A stretch of DNA of 64,000 nucleotides from Gammaproteobacteria bacterium (GTDB lineage: Bacteria > Pseudomonadota > Gammaproteobacteria > Chromatiales > Chromatiaceae). Positions within the stretch are counted from its first letter, which is position 1. The number at the start of each line of letters is the position of its first letter. The translations under genes were made by a program, and so were the position numbers. The stretch lies in contig JAJFJN010000041.1 in NCBI GenBank assembly GCA_021773975.1, positions 62,001-126,000 of the forward strand, written 5' to 3'. The notes beneath the pieces were generated by a model. The model had not been told where the DNA came from. It saw only the letters and a program-made list of their open reading frames with translations, and searched no databases. Positions 9,919 to 18,680 of the stretch are shown here, piece by piece.

Positions 9919-10548
9919 ATGAGACATACCAACAAGGTTGGGTTAGCCATGTTACTGAGTGCATTACTGGCCAGTCATTCTAGCTTTGCAACCTCCTGTT
10001 ATGAAGAGTCGCCTAATTATGTTTTATTGGGGGATAAATATTATGATCTTGATAATAGTAAGCCATTAACAGCAGATGATAAAAAACGTATAAATGTAAT
10101 AGTGAAAAATTTAGCAGGTAACTGGAAAGGCACAGGTTCTACATTTCAATGCATAGGCTCAGAGCTTAATCCTGCAGTTAAAAATGAACCACTTATTCTT
10201 ACAGCAAAATTATCAACCAACTCTTCAAATGAGTTGCATATTGATATTGAAAAATATCATGTAGATGAAAAATTTAAATCAGACGAGCACCCCTTCTATT
10301 TTGGTAATGCAAACAGCTATCAATCTGTATCAGTAACAGCCAATAAAATTGTAATTGAAGAGAGGCTTCGGCACGCAATAATGCAGGTTAAATCAAATAT
10401 AGGAAAAAAAGATCAAAAAAACTTTAACCAATTTTACGAAATGCTACATAGCATAGAGCATGGTGAGAAGCATTTTAATTACACTTTGCGTAAATACATT
10501 AATGGCAGATTGGCTATAGAAGAGAGGTGGAAACTTGTTCGTGATTAG
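9919..10548 (+). CDS. Secreted or periplasmic protein of unknown function
   Basis: 209 aa from the ATG at 9919, chosen because GGGG lies about 10 bases upstream; an in-frame ATG at 9904 would add five residues. The N-terminus has a signal peptide (VGLAMLLSALLASHSSFA) cut near ATSCYE. The mature part holds two cysteines (TSCYEE and FQCIG), a block NLAGNWKGTG that resembles the opening of small beta-barrel proteins, and a C-terminal GRLAIEERWKLVRD. I recognise no family. It is AT-rich and flanked downstream by a perfect inverted repeat. Confidence 0.65.
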   Translation: MRHTNKVGLAMLLSALLASHSSFATSCYEESPNYVLLGDKYYDLDNSKPLTADDKKRINVIVKNLAGNWKGTGSTFQCIGSELNPAVKNEPLILTAKLSTNSSNELHIDIEKYHVDEKFKSDEHPFYFGNANSYQSVSVTANKIVIEERLRHAIMQVKSNIGKKDQKNFNQFYEMLHSIEHGEKHFNYTLRKYINGRLAIEERWKLVRD

Positions 10549-10645
10549 TTTGCTTCGATTTTAGGCTGGTTTAGTAGCGCAACCGAGTTGATTTTTTTAA
10601 CTGTAATGCGGTTATTTTTGAGCGCTGAATAGCTTCAAATTCAAT

Positions 10646-10667
10646 CTATTGATAATCTTATCAATAG
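10646..10667. repeat. Perfect inverted repeat between a secreted unknown and the permease gene
   Basis: CTATTGATAA, TC, TTATCAATAG: two 10-base arms with a 2-base centre, followed on the plus strand by ATTATTTTT. It lies about 100 bp past the stop of the plus-strand secreted protein and 87 bp past the stop of the minus-strand permease. It could be a weak AT-rich terminator or a protein-binding dyad. The 206-bp gap has nothing else I can name. Confidence 0.45.
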
Positions 10668-10754
10668 GCATTATTTTTGACGGATAGGGTAACCCCCCAG
10701 TATTTGTTTCCTGCTTTATAATATGGGCTGTTTGAGGCTTATATGGCTGATCTA

Positions 10755-11978
10755 TTAAATCTCTCTTAGACCATCCGATGGTTGAATTTTAGCGGCTCGA
10801 TAGCCTCCAAGTGCTGCAGCTAATACAGCGGCACCAACAGTAAATATTAGGGCCACCTCAAAATGTAAAGGCAATAATCGGCAGACTGGATTGTCCTCGT
10901 CAACTTGGGTAATTAGCATGCGGTTGATGCTGGTTTCAACAGCTAAATAAATTAAGCTTGCCAGTGCCCAGCCCAATATTCCCGTTAGCAGTGCCTGTAG
11001 TACAGGGAACCAAATAATATCAGATGTTCTAAATCCCACCAGACGTAATACACTTAGCTCTTTCTTTTTTCGATCTACATTGGCCCATAGATTTGCACCC
11101 AATGAAAAAGAGAACCCAGTTAAGCCAATGACGGCAACAAACCAGAATACGGCATTTAATCTTTTCTCCATAGTTTGGACAATGTCGATATCTGCTGCAC
11201 GGGTTCTGGCTTCAATGCCGCTGGCAACCAGTCCATCTCTAAGAGCGGCAACATCATCAATTGTATTGGCATAAAGACGAAAACCAGGGAAGCTACGTTC
11301 ACTTTCAAGAGGAAGATCACCTTGCCAGCCTAATGCAGGAACAGCGCGGCCATCAAGAAAGTCTTCTGTGGCAATAATTAGATCTAAAGGGACAAAGGCA
11401 CCATCACGGGCAAATGCTGCAAGGTGTGTAATACCGACTACAGTCAGTTTAATATGCACGCGCTCTTTTTGATTATCATGGCGGCGATTTAAACTGCCAT
11501 CCACTTGATCACCTACTGCAACCTTGAGTTTATGTGCGGCTGATTCGGAAAGTACGATTTGATGTAGCCCGGTAGGTATGGATATGTCTTTATAAAATAG
11601 GGGTTCTTTTTCTGCTGTTGGGATGAGCTCTGCTGGGATGATACGTGTAGAGGCATTACTTTTAAGTTGCATAGTGGCGGCAAGGCTTCGGGTACGTGGA
11701 ATAATAAAAGCCACTTCTGGTTTTTCACGCACGGAATTAAACCATTCGGAGTTGTAGTGGCCACTGCCTACGGGTTTAATTTCTCGATTACGAGGATCTT
11801 CAATCAGCTGCTCTACCATGCTGCCAATAATGCCAAACTTTAGAGCAAATAGAATCATCATGGGTGCTAATACAGCGGCTAATGCTAATACAAAGCAGCT
11901 GGACATTTGCCACTCATAAAAGTAGTCAGTTAATGCCAGTTTAAAGATATTGCGCATTTTTCGGATGGGGTTGGCCAC
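10755..11978 (-). CDS. FtsX/MacB-type ABC transporter permease (TagS-like)
   Basis: 407 aa from a GTG at 11978; an ATG at 11957 is the alternative. Layout: one N-terminal membrane helix (CFVLALAAVLAPMMILFAL), an extracytoplasmic domain of about 220 residues, then three helices near the C-terminus, including FWFVAVIGLTGFSFSLGANL and VALIFTVGAAVLAAALGGY. This is the FtsX/MacB permease plan, typical of ABC systems that signal or extract lipoproteins rather than import solutes. It follows its ATPase by 33 bp and ends the Sel1-VWA-ATPase-permease operon. In type VI secretion loci, TagS is a permease of this kind paired with TagT and PpkA; the parallel is by architecture and context only. Confidence 0.85.
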   Translation of the reverse strand: MANPIRKMRNIFKLALTDYFYEWQMSSCFVLALAAVLAPMMILFALKFGIIGSMVEQLIEDPRNREIKPVGSGHYNSEWFNSVREKPEVAFIIPRTRSLAATMQLKSNASTRIIPAELIPTAEKEPLFYKDISIPTGLHQIVLSESAAHKLKVAVGDQVDGSLNRRHDNQKERVHIKLTVVGITHLAAFARDGAFVPLDLIIATEDFLDGRAVPALGWQGDLPLESERSFPGFRLYANTIDDVAALRDGLVASGIEARTRAADIDIVQTMEKRLNAVFWFVAVIGLTGFSFSLGANLWANVDRKKKELSVLRLVGFRTSDIIWFPVLQALLTGILGWALASLIYLAVETSINRMLITQVDEDNPVCRLLPLHFEVALIFTVGAAVLAAALGGYRAAKIQPSDGLREI

Positions 11979-12011
11979 GTTATATCATCACTTTCATTAT
12001 TGGATTAATAA

Positions 12012-12707
12012 TCAACCTGTGACCTTTGTTTCAGTTACAGTGCCTGCGCTGTTTTGGGTAGTGCGATGTGCAAGTCGACGTAACCCAAGTTGCTTAATGT
12101 GTTTCCAATCATGACTGGCAATAATTACAGTTATATTTAGCTCTTCTGCTAACGCTATAAATAGTGCCATAATTTTTCTGGCCGCAATGGGATCTAGAGA
12201 AGCGGTTGGCTCATCAGCTATAACTATAGAGGGGTGGTGTGCCAAGGCTCGGCCAATAGCAACACGTTGCCGTTCACCGGTTGATAATAGATCTGGATGC
12301 TTGTTTAGGTGGCGCGCAATATCAAGGTTTTTTGCAAGCTCTTCCACTGTTCCATCATCTGGCATACCCAAAAGCTGGCGTGAGAGGTTAATGTTGTCAC
12401 GTACTGTTAGATAGGGAAGGAGTCCGCCTGTTTGCATAACATAGCCGATTCGATGTTTGCGTAGATCACCCATGAAGTTGAGATCATTTTGTGACCATGC
12501 TTTTACTACATCAATGGGCGGAGCTTCTTTTTCTGGCCTGAAACGGAATGCCCCTGCACTGGTGGGCTGCAGAATCATAGCGAGAATATCCAGTAGCGTA
12601 CTTTTACCACAGCCACTATGACCAATGAGTGCGATTTTTTCACCCAGGGAAATTTGCAGGCTAGGTACAGTGAGACGAAACTCAATGCCTTCAGCCATGC
12701 GGGTCAT
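12012..12707 (-). CDS. ABC transporter ATP-binding protein (LolD/TagT-like), start uncertain
   Basis: At least 231 aa. Walker A is GHSGCGKST at residues 29-37, the Q-loop region is MQTGGLLPYLTVRDNI, the signature is a variant LSTGE at 141-145 (LSGGQ in most), and Walker B is IVIADEPTASLD, followed by the His switch ASHD. It should drive the downstream permease. The start is a problem: the first beta strand of the fold seems to begin upstream (VLIYHLRDV), yet only ATG at 12707 and GTG at 12713 are normal start codons after the VWA stop. An ATG at 12860 would overlap the VWA gene by 73 bp and add residues foreign to the family. Confidence 0.88.
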   Translation of the reverse strand: MTRMAEGIEFRLTVPSLQISLGEKIALIGHSGCGKSTLLDILAMILQPTSAGAFRFRPEKEAPPIDVVKAWSQNDLNFMGDLRKHRIGYVMQTGGLLPYLTVRDNINLSRQLLGMPDDGTVEELAKNLDIARHLNKHPDLLSTGERQRVAIGRALAHHPSIVIADEPTASLDPIAARKIMALFIALAEELNITVIIASHDWKHIKQLGLRRLAHRTTQNSAGTVTETKVTG

Positions 12708-12787
12708 TATCACATCACGCAGATGATAGATGAGTACCTGCTCATCTCCGGTCAGGCTTCCGCTTGGTATATGGGTTGCAGCGTATT

Positions 12788-14827
12788 TCAGGGCAGCATG
12801 TCCAAAGCAATGGGAAATACAGAATCCCCGGTTATTGGGCCACCATCCAGAGAGATCCAAAGATCAGTGTGATTATGAAGCGCTTGATAGTAGCTAATCT
12901 TGCGCTCCAATTGATGGGTGAATTTGAGCTGGCGTTTTGCAGGCCAGTCTGCCCAATTATCCAGTGAGAGATTCATTACTTCACCGGTATAAGGTAGGTC
13001 TTCAATATATTCACGCATGTAACCCAAGTCAGCCAGATTGCTTCCACCAGAACCGGTGGCTCTGGTACTGCTCTGTATTTCATCCGGGTCACGACTGAGC
13101 GTGGCGGATAGACTTTTCAGATCGTTAAGAAAATTACGCGGCGATAGTAGCCCATCTTCTGCTGCAATTAAAACCTGTTTTAGTACATATTGCAGATCAC
13201 TTAATTGATCACGTGTTAGTAGAATACGTACATCTAAGGTTGAAAGTGCTGGGTTTTGAAAATCACGGTCAACCAACCAGGCATTAAATACTTCAGGTAC
13301 AGTGCCACCCTGGGTGCTTTGTAGGTAACGCATGCGCAAGGCATAACCCAGCTTTGCTACCTTTTCTTGAAATTCAGCTAATTGGCTATTAGCCGCGGAT
13401 GGTTTTTTAACGGTCTGCTTTGGGTTGCTACCCGTTTCAGACCATGTTGCCAGTTTATCAATCTCGGTGACTGAACGTACCTGTTCTGTTATTTGTGAAG
13501 CCAGGGCATCCAGTACTCGGCCAAACTCTTTGACTTTGCCCATCTTCACGCCGTAATAGAAATCACCTATGCCAGGATAATGAGAGATATGTTTATATTG
13601 GCGAGCAGCTGCTTCATGGTTAGGTTGACCTATGGGTGTTCGCAGATGAAGCACCCAGATAGAGACGCCTTTTTCCAGCGCCAACTGTCTTAGCTCATCC
13701 TCATTTAAGCCTGTACTGCTAAGTGGGTCATCTGCTGAGCGGGCACCGGCATCTGTGATTAATACAACATAGCGTGCAGCGTAATCATTTTTATCTAATT
13801 CATTAATGGCGCGTTTGATGCCGGCGTAGGCATCTTCAACAAAATCCTGGCTTGAAATCTCTGCGGGTTTAAGGGCTGCTGCGCGCTTAAAAAATGTCTT
13901 TGGATTGGTGCCCTCTTTCAGTGGAACAAAGGTGCGTGCAAGATACTCCAGCTCAGGTGTTACAGAGAGATTATCCCGATAGGCCACCAGACCAAAATTG
14001 ACTGAATCATTTAGCCCTGCTTGCTCAATCGATTTGTAAACCTTACGCACAGCTTCGCGGGTACGGTCGATGTAGGGGCCCATGGAATTGGTGGCATCTG
14101 TTACAAAGACCAAGCCAGAACGAAAGTGTTTAGTCGATGGCGTTGATTTAGGCGTGGGTTTAGGTGTGGCTTCCATCTTTGGTGTTTGTGGGGATGGCGC
14201 ACTCTCTTTTAACGGTACTGTAGTGACCTGTAACATCATGGCCTGTTCATTGCCCAGGTAGATATCCTCATGTTGCTGAATTGGGACTAGATAGAAGTCC
14301 TCTTGAATATCAACATGGTGCTCCGGCTGAATGGCAATTATTGGGGAGCTATTATCAAGTGTTCCCGCTACAGCTCTTTGATAAAGCTGCTGGTAGCGTG
14401 CTTGGTCGTTTGACTGGATCAGTTTTTTTAGTTCATCCCGCTCTTTAAATAGAAGCACACGATTTTGCATGGCAGGGTTGCGGAAGGCCACAGTAAGCAC
14501 TTGGTTCCAGGGTATAAGCTGCTTTTTTTCAACCCAACCTTGTGTATTGCCATGGCTGTCAGTGCCGACCTTTGTCCATTCATCATTACCAACCTTACGC
14601 TCTCCATAGATATAAAAAACGGTAAAGGGTTTGATCTCATTTAGTGCATGGGCTGAACCAGCCGAGATGTGCAGTTTAGCACCAGGTCTTGCTAAAACAC
14701 GTTGATAAAGTGAGCTTTTGCCGGGCATCAAAAGAGGTTTTTGCCGTTCGGCCCAGGCAGGCATAGTACTACTGAAGAGTAAAATTAGAATCAATACAGT
14801 AGGAAGTGTTGCTCGTTTATTTATCAT
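12788..14827 (-). CDS. Exported SH3-like plus von Willebrand factor A protein resembling the C-terminal part of PpkA
   Basis: 679 aa from the ATG at 14827, which has GGAG 8 bases upstream. Order: signal peptide (TVLILILLFSSTMPAWA), an SH3-like domain with PFTVFYIYGERKVGNDEW and GWVEKKQLIPW, a Pro/Lys/Thr-rich linker (PKMEATPKPTPKSTPSTK), then a VWA domain with MIDAS D244-A-T-N-S248, inside VFVTDATNSMGPYIDRTREA, and YVVLITDAGARSADD. A long helical C-terminal region follows. The SH3-like plus VWA pair matches the periplasmic half of the type VI secretion kinase PpkA as I know it, but the kinase domain and its membrane helix are absent. MIDAS domains bind a metal ion and a protein ligand. Probably a periplasmic sensor or scaffold. 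Confidence 0.85.
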   Translation of the reverse strand: MINKRATLPTVLILILLFSSTMPAWAERQKPLLMPGKSSLYQRVLARPGAKLHISAGSAHALNEIKPFTVFYIYGERKVGNDEWTKVGTDSHGNTQGWVEKKQLIPWNQVLTVAFRNPAMQNRVLLFKERDELKKLIQSNDQARYQQLYQRAVAGTLDNSSPIIAIQPEHHVDIQEDFYLVPIQQHEDIYLGNEQAMMLQVTTVPLKESAPSPQTPKMEATPKPTPKSTPSTKHFRSGLVFVTDATNSMGPYIDRTREAVRKVYKSIEQAGLNDSVNFGLVAYRDNLSVTPELEYLARTFVPLKEGTNPKTFFKRAAALKPAEISSQDFVEDAYAGIKRAINELDKNDYAARYVVLITDAGARSADDPLSSTGLNEDELRQLALEKGVSIWVLHLRTPIGQPNHEAAARQYKHISHYPGIGDFYYGVKMGKVKEFGRVLDALASQITEQVRSVTEIDKLATWSETGSNPKQTVKKPSAANSQLAEFQEKVAKLGYALRMRYLQSTQGGTVPEVFNAWLVDRDFQNPALSTLDVRILLTRDQLSDLQYVLKQVLIAAEDGLLSPRNFLNDLKSLSATLSRDPDEIQSSTRATGSGGSNLADLGYMREYIEDLPYTGEVMNLSLDNWADWPAKRQLKFTHQLERKISYYQALHNHTDLWISLDGGPITGDSVFPIALDMLP

Positions 14828-14841
14828 TGATTTGCTCCAAA

Positions 14842-15546
14842 TCACTGCCACTGTAGATATAACTCTTTTGCTTCAGCATAACCATTAGTAGCCATCTGCT
14901 CCACTTGGGCGCGGAAATTATTTAGCGCCTTTTGGGCAGTAGCTTGGCCGCCTCTGGCTGCCTGTTGATACCATTTATAAGCTTGCACCAAATCAGGTTG
15001 ATCCATCATGCTGGTTTGTTGTGAGTAATGTGCGGGATCATGCATCTTTGCCAATACCAGTGCGGCGCTGCTACTTCCTTGTTTGGCTGCAAAAAAATAG
15101 AGAAGGTAGGCATCTGCATGCATGGCCTTGGTGCTAAATTCATTTGCGGATTTTAAGAGCTGCTGTAGGTTAGTTGGCCCTTTTTTCTTTTTGAATTCGG
15201 CAATAACGACTCTAGCTAAATCACCAGGAGGCGGTGTGATTTTTGTTGTTGGTTCTGTTTTTGGTGCGGCAGATACGGGTATTTTAGCTGTGGGTGCCAA
15301 TCTTATTATAGGTGCAGGTTGAATAGTGTTGGATGTAGGGCTCACTATTGCCTTTGTGCTTGGTGTGGTTGCTTTAGGTATGTTAACAATCTTGACTGGC
15401 GCACTGTTATAAAATAGATAAAAGCTCGTTATTCCAGTGAGGGCCAATATTGCAATAACTATAATCTTGGGAAGTGCACTAGACTTCTTTTTTGGTGCAA
15501 CCTCTCTCAAAAGATCACTCTGTAAGTCATTATTGACCGTATTCAT
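14842..15546 (-). CDS. Single-pass membrane protein with C-terminal Sel1-like repeats
   Basis: 234 aa from the ATG at 15546 (AAAGG 8 bases upstream). A short basic cytoplasmic N-terminus with APKKKSSALPK precedes one membrane helix (IIVIAILALTGITSFYLFY), then a Pro/Thr/Lys-rich linker, then a helical domain with Sel1-type repeats (DAYLLYFFAAKQGSSSAALV and AYKWYQQAARGGQATAQKAL). Sel1 repeats act in protein-protein contacts. It is the first gene of the operon and ends 14 bp before the VWA gene, so it probably works with it in the periplasm. No enzyme motif is present. Confidence 0.82.
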   Translation of the reverse strand: MNTVNNDLQSDLLREVAPKKKSSALPKIIVIAILALTGITSFYLFYNSAPVKIVNIPKATTPSTKAIVSPTSNTIQPAPIIRLAPTAKIPVSAAPKTEPTTKITPPPGDLARVVIAEFKKKKGPTNLQQLLKSANEFSTKAMHADAYLLYFFAAKQGSSSAALVLAKMHDPAHYSQQTSMMDQPDLVQAYKWYQQAARGGQATAQKALNNFRAQVEQMATNGYAEAKELYLQWQ

Positions 15547-15632
15547 ATGCTGTACCTTTTGAACTATCAATAAATCGCCTGCCAGTAGGTAGTTGGAAAT
15601 GCATAATTACTGTGGCAGCCTGCAGCTGAGAA

Positions 15633-15670
15633 TCCCCCCAACTTTAGACTAGATTGTAAATTTTGGGGGA
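15633..15670. repeat. Imperfect hairpin upstream of the Sel1-VWA-ABC operon
   Basis: TCCCCCCAA at 15633-15641 pairs with TTGGGGGA at 15663-15670 across a 21-base loop. It lies in the 251-bp gap between the operon start at 15546 and the AI-2E permease stop at 15798. It could be a regulator site or the end of the permease transcript; no T-run follows on either strand. Confidence 0.35.
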
Positions 15671-15797
15671 GTAGCTGGGATTGGATTCTACACCAAATAG
15701 GTATTACGATCGGTAGTTGATATAACTAATATTAGATTGATGCCTGAAGCGTGTTGACACACTTTTTTCTGTTGCATAATCACTTTTGATGTCTGGA

Positions 15798-16844
15798 TTA
15801 ACTGGGCTTTGTCTCTTCTATTTCTGATCCCAGTAAAATAGCAATCCAGCGGGTATCCTCGCTGCTATCCAGTGCTATTTTGAGTGTCATGGTGAGTGGT
15901 ACCGAGAGAAACATCCCTACGGGTCCAAGCACCCAGCCCCAAAACACCAAAGACAAAAAAACCACCAGGGTGGAAAGCCCCAGGCCTCGTCCCATAAAGC
16001 GGGGTTCTATGACATTACCCACCAGATTATTGACTACCAGGTACCCCAGTGCAGACCAGAGCACTGCTCCAGGCCCAAGCTGCACCAAAGCCAATAACAG
16101 CGCGGGGATAGCAGCGATAATAGAACCAATGTTGGGTACATAGTTGAGCAGGAAGGCCAGTGTTCCCCACAGCACGGGGTAGTCCACACCGATCACCCAG
16201 AGCCAAGCGGTGATGACGATACCCGTCAATAGGCTGGTGCCAGTCTTAATGGCCATGTACTGTTTAATGTTGTCAGTGAACCGCTCAAGCTGGCTGAAGG
16301 AGTGCTCTGGATCGTCAAAGATCAGGTGCAGCTTGGTGGGAAAACTAGAAGCTTCGAGCAGGATAAAAATAACGGTGAGTAGAATTAGAAAGGCATTGGT
16401 AAGCAGCCCGCCCAGGGTGTTTAACCCTTGAGCCGCCATCTTCATTGCCTTTACGGGGTCGAGTAGATTATTGACCACCTCTTTGGAGATTTCGATCCCC
16501 ATCCCTGCCAACCAATTTAGTAGGTTGACCGTCTGCACCTCAAGCTTTGCCTGGTAGCTGGGCAGCTGTGCTGAAAAGTCATCCACCGCACTTCCCACCA
16601 GTGCACCCATCAACATGCCCACACCAACCACGCCACCAATAACCAGCGTAAGTGCCAACCCTTTTGGAATATGCCGATGTTGCAAAAAGACCAGTGGTGG
16701 CATGGCGATGACGGCAATAAAGGCTGAGAGTAAAAAAGGCACCAATATAGGCTGTGCTTCACGCAGACCAGCAACGAGGATAACAAAGGCAGCGGCAGTG
16801 ACTAGAAAGGCAGCAGATGAAGGTAATTTTTGTGGGTGATGCAT
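15798..16844 (-). CDS. AI-2E family transporter (PerM/YhhT-like permease)
   Basis: 348 aa from the ATG at 16844, which follows the stop of the upstream lipoprotein by 4 bp; a longer in-frame start would lie inside that gene. Eight or so membrane helices in the PF01594 pattern: an N-terminal pair, a long extramembrane segment (residues about 90-140), and a C-terminal block with NYVPNIGSIIAAIPALLLAL and the conserved VVNNLVGNVIEPRFMGRGL motif. Members are proposed exporters, for example of autoinducer-2 in TqsA or of sodium in others; the substrate here cannot be told. Confidence 0.92.
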   Translation of the reverse strand: MHHPQKLPSSAAFLVTAAAFVILVAGLREAQPILVPFLLSAFIAVIAMPPLVFLQHRHIPKGLALTLVIGGVVGVGMLMGALVGSAVDDFSAQLPSYQAKLEVQTVNLLNWLAGMGIEISKEVVNNLLDPVKAMKMAAQGLNTLGGLLTNAFLILLTVIFILLEASSFPTKLHLIFDDPEHSFSQLERFTDNIKQYMAIKTGTSLLTGIVITAWLWVIGVDYPVLWGTLAFLLNYVPNIGSIIAAIPALLLALVQLGPGAVLWSALGYLVVNNLVGNVIEPRFMGRGLGLSTLVVFLSLVFWGWVLGPVGMFLSVPLTMTLKIALDSSEDTRWIAILLGSEIEETKPS

Positions 16845-16848
16845 TAGG

Positions 16849-17301
16849 TTATTTATCCAGTGGTAAAGCACGCATTTTCGGTACCGTTACAAATGCGGGT
16901 ATGTCACTGATCAGATACCAGCGTTTTGCTTCTTTGTCATACTCCCACAGCTGATGGTCTGTGAGAGTCTTCTCTTTTTGTCGATCCCTTTCAACATAGC
17001 TTATAAATACAACCTGATTGGCGATATTGTTTTGTGTGCGGTTAATGATGGCGGGTTCTAAAACTTCATATTTGGTTACTTTGATATTTTCAAGTCCCTG
17101 AGGAATCTCAATGCCCTTGACCTGCTCTGGTTTTTTTAGGCTATAGGCTTGGTGGATGTAGCTCCAGCGCATTGCGGTCTCGTAGGCATGCAGGGCCTTA
17201 TCGAGAGCGTTTTGCTGTTGTTTAACCTCAAGTGCCTGGCAGCCGGTAAGCAACATAATCATAATCAGTAAAGCGAGACGGCGTATAAAAAGGCGTGGCA
17301 T
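16849..17301 (-). CDS. Lipoprotein of unknown function
   Basis: 150 aa with a type II signal peptide and lipobox LTGC (LALLIMIMLLTGCQALEVK). GGGA sits 7 bases ahead of the ATG. The mature part has an amphipathic helix with ALDKALHAYETAMRWSYIHQ and then a beta-rich NTF2-like pattern (YEVLEPAIINRTQNNIANQV, WYLISDIPAFV). I recognise no catalytic residues. It is followed after 4 bp by the AI-2E family permease, so the two are probably cotranscribed. Confidence 0.75.
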   Translation of the reverse strand: MPRLFIRRLALLIMIMLLTGCQALEVKQQQNALDKALHAYETAMRWSYIHQAYSLKKPEQVKGIEIPQGLENIKVTKYEVLEPAIINRTQNNIANQVVFISYVERDRQKEKTLTDHQLWEYDKEAKRWYLISDIPAFVTVPKMRALPLDK

Positions 17302-17475
17302 TATATTTCCCTGTTAGCAGAGGATTAATTGGGTACATGTTATGGCATCGGTAGTAGTTTGCGTCAAGCATAGTGGATTTTTGTTCTGCAATAGCCTATT
17401 TGACCACTGAAAGCGCCTACATCCTGTTATCATACGCCCTTCCAATTTAGCCCCAATTTAGAATAAAGCCAAAAG

Positions 17476-18669
17476 ATGAGTGACGATCAGGAACCCATAG
17501 TCAATATCCAGATAGGCAATAGCCGTATAACCCTGCTGGGTACGGCCCATGTCTCACGTGCCAGTGCAGAGAAAGTTAAGGAATTGCTGTCGACGGATGA
17601 GTATGACTCTGTAGCGGTCGAGCTATGTCCCAGTCGTTATAATTCACTCATAGATCCAGACTCACTTGCGCGCATGGATCTGTTCCGTGTGATGCGCGAA
17701 AAGAAGGTGCTGATGGTCATTGCCAGTTTGGCATTGGGTGCATTTCAGCAGCGCATGGCCGAGCAGTTTGATATTGAACCGGGTGCTGAACAACGTGAAG
17801 CTATCAAGGCTGCGCAGGATAGCCACCGGCCAATATTACTGATTGATCGGGAGATTGGTGTCACCCTCAAGCGGGTTGCCCATAATGTCCCTTGGTGGCA
17901 ACGGTTTGCACTCTTTACTGGCTTGATTGCCAGTGTTATCTCCCATGAGGAGGTATCAGAGGAGGAGATTGAGCGCCTGAAAGAGGGTGATATTCTTGAG
18001 ACCACCTTTGCTCAATTTGCAGATGAGCAGAAAGCACTTTATGTACCTTTGATTGATGAACGTGATCAGTACATGGCGGCACGATTGTTGGAAGAGGTGC
18101 TGCGTGATGGGCATGAGAATGTGCTGGCTGTTGTAGGGGCGGGCCACCTTAAGGGTATTCAAAGTTATCTGGAAGCGGGTATCCAAAATCCAAGTGAAAA
18201 GATTAAAAATCTGGATCAGATGCCAACCTCAAGTACTTGGCCGAAATTGATCCCTTGGTTCATTGTGGCACTGATTTTTGTCGGTTTTGGTATCGGTTTT
18301 GCGCGTAGCCCCGAATTGGGTTGGCAACTTATTTCTGACTGGGTGTTGATCAATGGTGGCCTATCAGCGCTTGGTGCATTGATTGCAGCCGCGCATCCAT
18401 TGACGGTTATTACGGCTTTTGTGGCGGCACCGCTTACCTCGCTTAATCCAACGATTGGTGCAGGCATGGTGACAGCTGCCGCAGAGATCTATCTGCGTAA
18501 ACCCGAGGTGGGGGATTTTACTCAGCTACGTAAAGATACAGTTCATATCAAAGGCTGGTGGAAAAACCGGGTCTCTCGTATCTTGCTGGTCTTTATATTG
18601 AGTACACTGGGTTCAGCGATTGGAACCTATGTGGCAGGGTTTCGCATCTTTGGCCGCTTGGCGGGTTAG
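17476..18669 (+). CDS. TraB/PrgY family membrane protein
   Basis: 397 aa. The N-terminal TraB domain opens with ITLLGTAHVSRASAEKVKEL and contains VAVELCPSRYNSL and later VVGAGHLKGI, the GxxH/E/GxGH set shared with GumN and Tiki proteins, which suggests a metallopeptidase-like fold. The C-terminal third has four membrane helices (LIPWFIVALIFVGFGIGF, LITAAHPLTVITAF-like segments, ILLVFILSTLGSAIGTY). PrgY is associated with blocking pheromone production in enterococci; the function in proteobacteria is not known to me. Convergent with yqiA, 11 bp apart. Confidence 0.9.
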   Translation: MSDDQEPIVNIQIGNSRITLLGTAHVSRASAEKVKELLSTDEYDSVAVELCPSRYNSLIDPDSLARMDLFRVMREKKVLMVIASLALGAFQQRMAEQFDIEPGAEQREAIKAAQDSHRPILLIDREIGVTLKRVAHNVPWWQRFALFTGLIASVISHEEVSEEEIERLKEGDILETTFAQFADEQKALYVPLIDERDQYMAARLLEEVLRDGHENVLAVVGAGHLKGIQSYLEAGIQNPSEKIKNLDQMPTSSTWPKLIPWFIVALIFVGFGIGFARSPELGWQLISDWVLINGGLSALGALIAAAHPLTVITAFVAAPLTSLNPTIGAGMVTAAAEIYLRKPEVGDFTQLRKDTVHIKGWWKNRVSRILLVFILSTLGSAIGTYVAGFRIFGRLAG

Positions 18670-18680
18670 ATTCTGTCCTG

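Noticed and set aside
10755-15546. Genuine type VI secretion cluster
   Set aside because: No kinase, phosphatase, FHA, sheath, VgrG or ClpV gene is in the window; only the sensor/ABC portion resembles the T6SS signalling arm.
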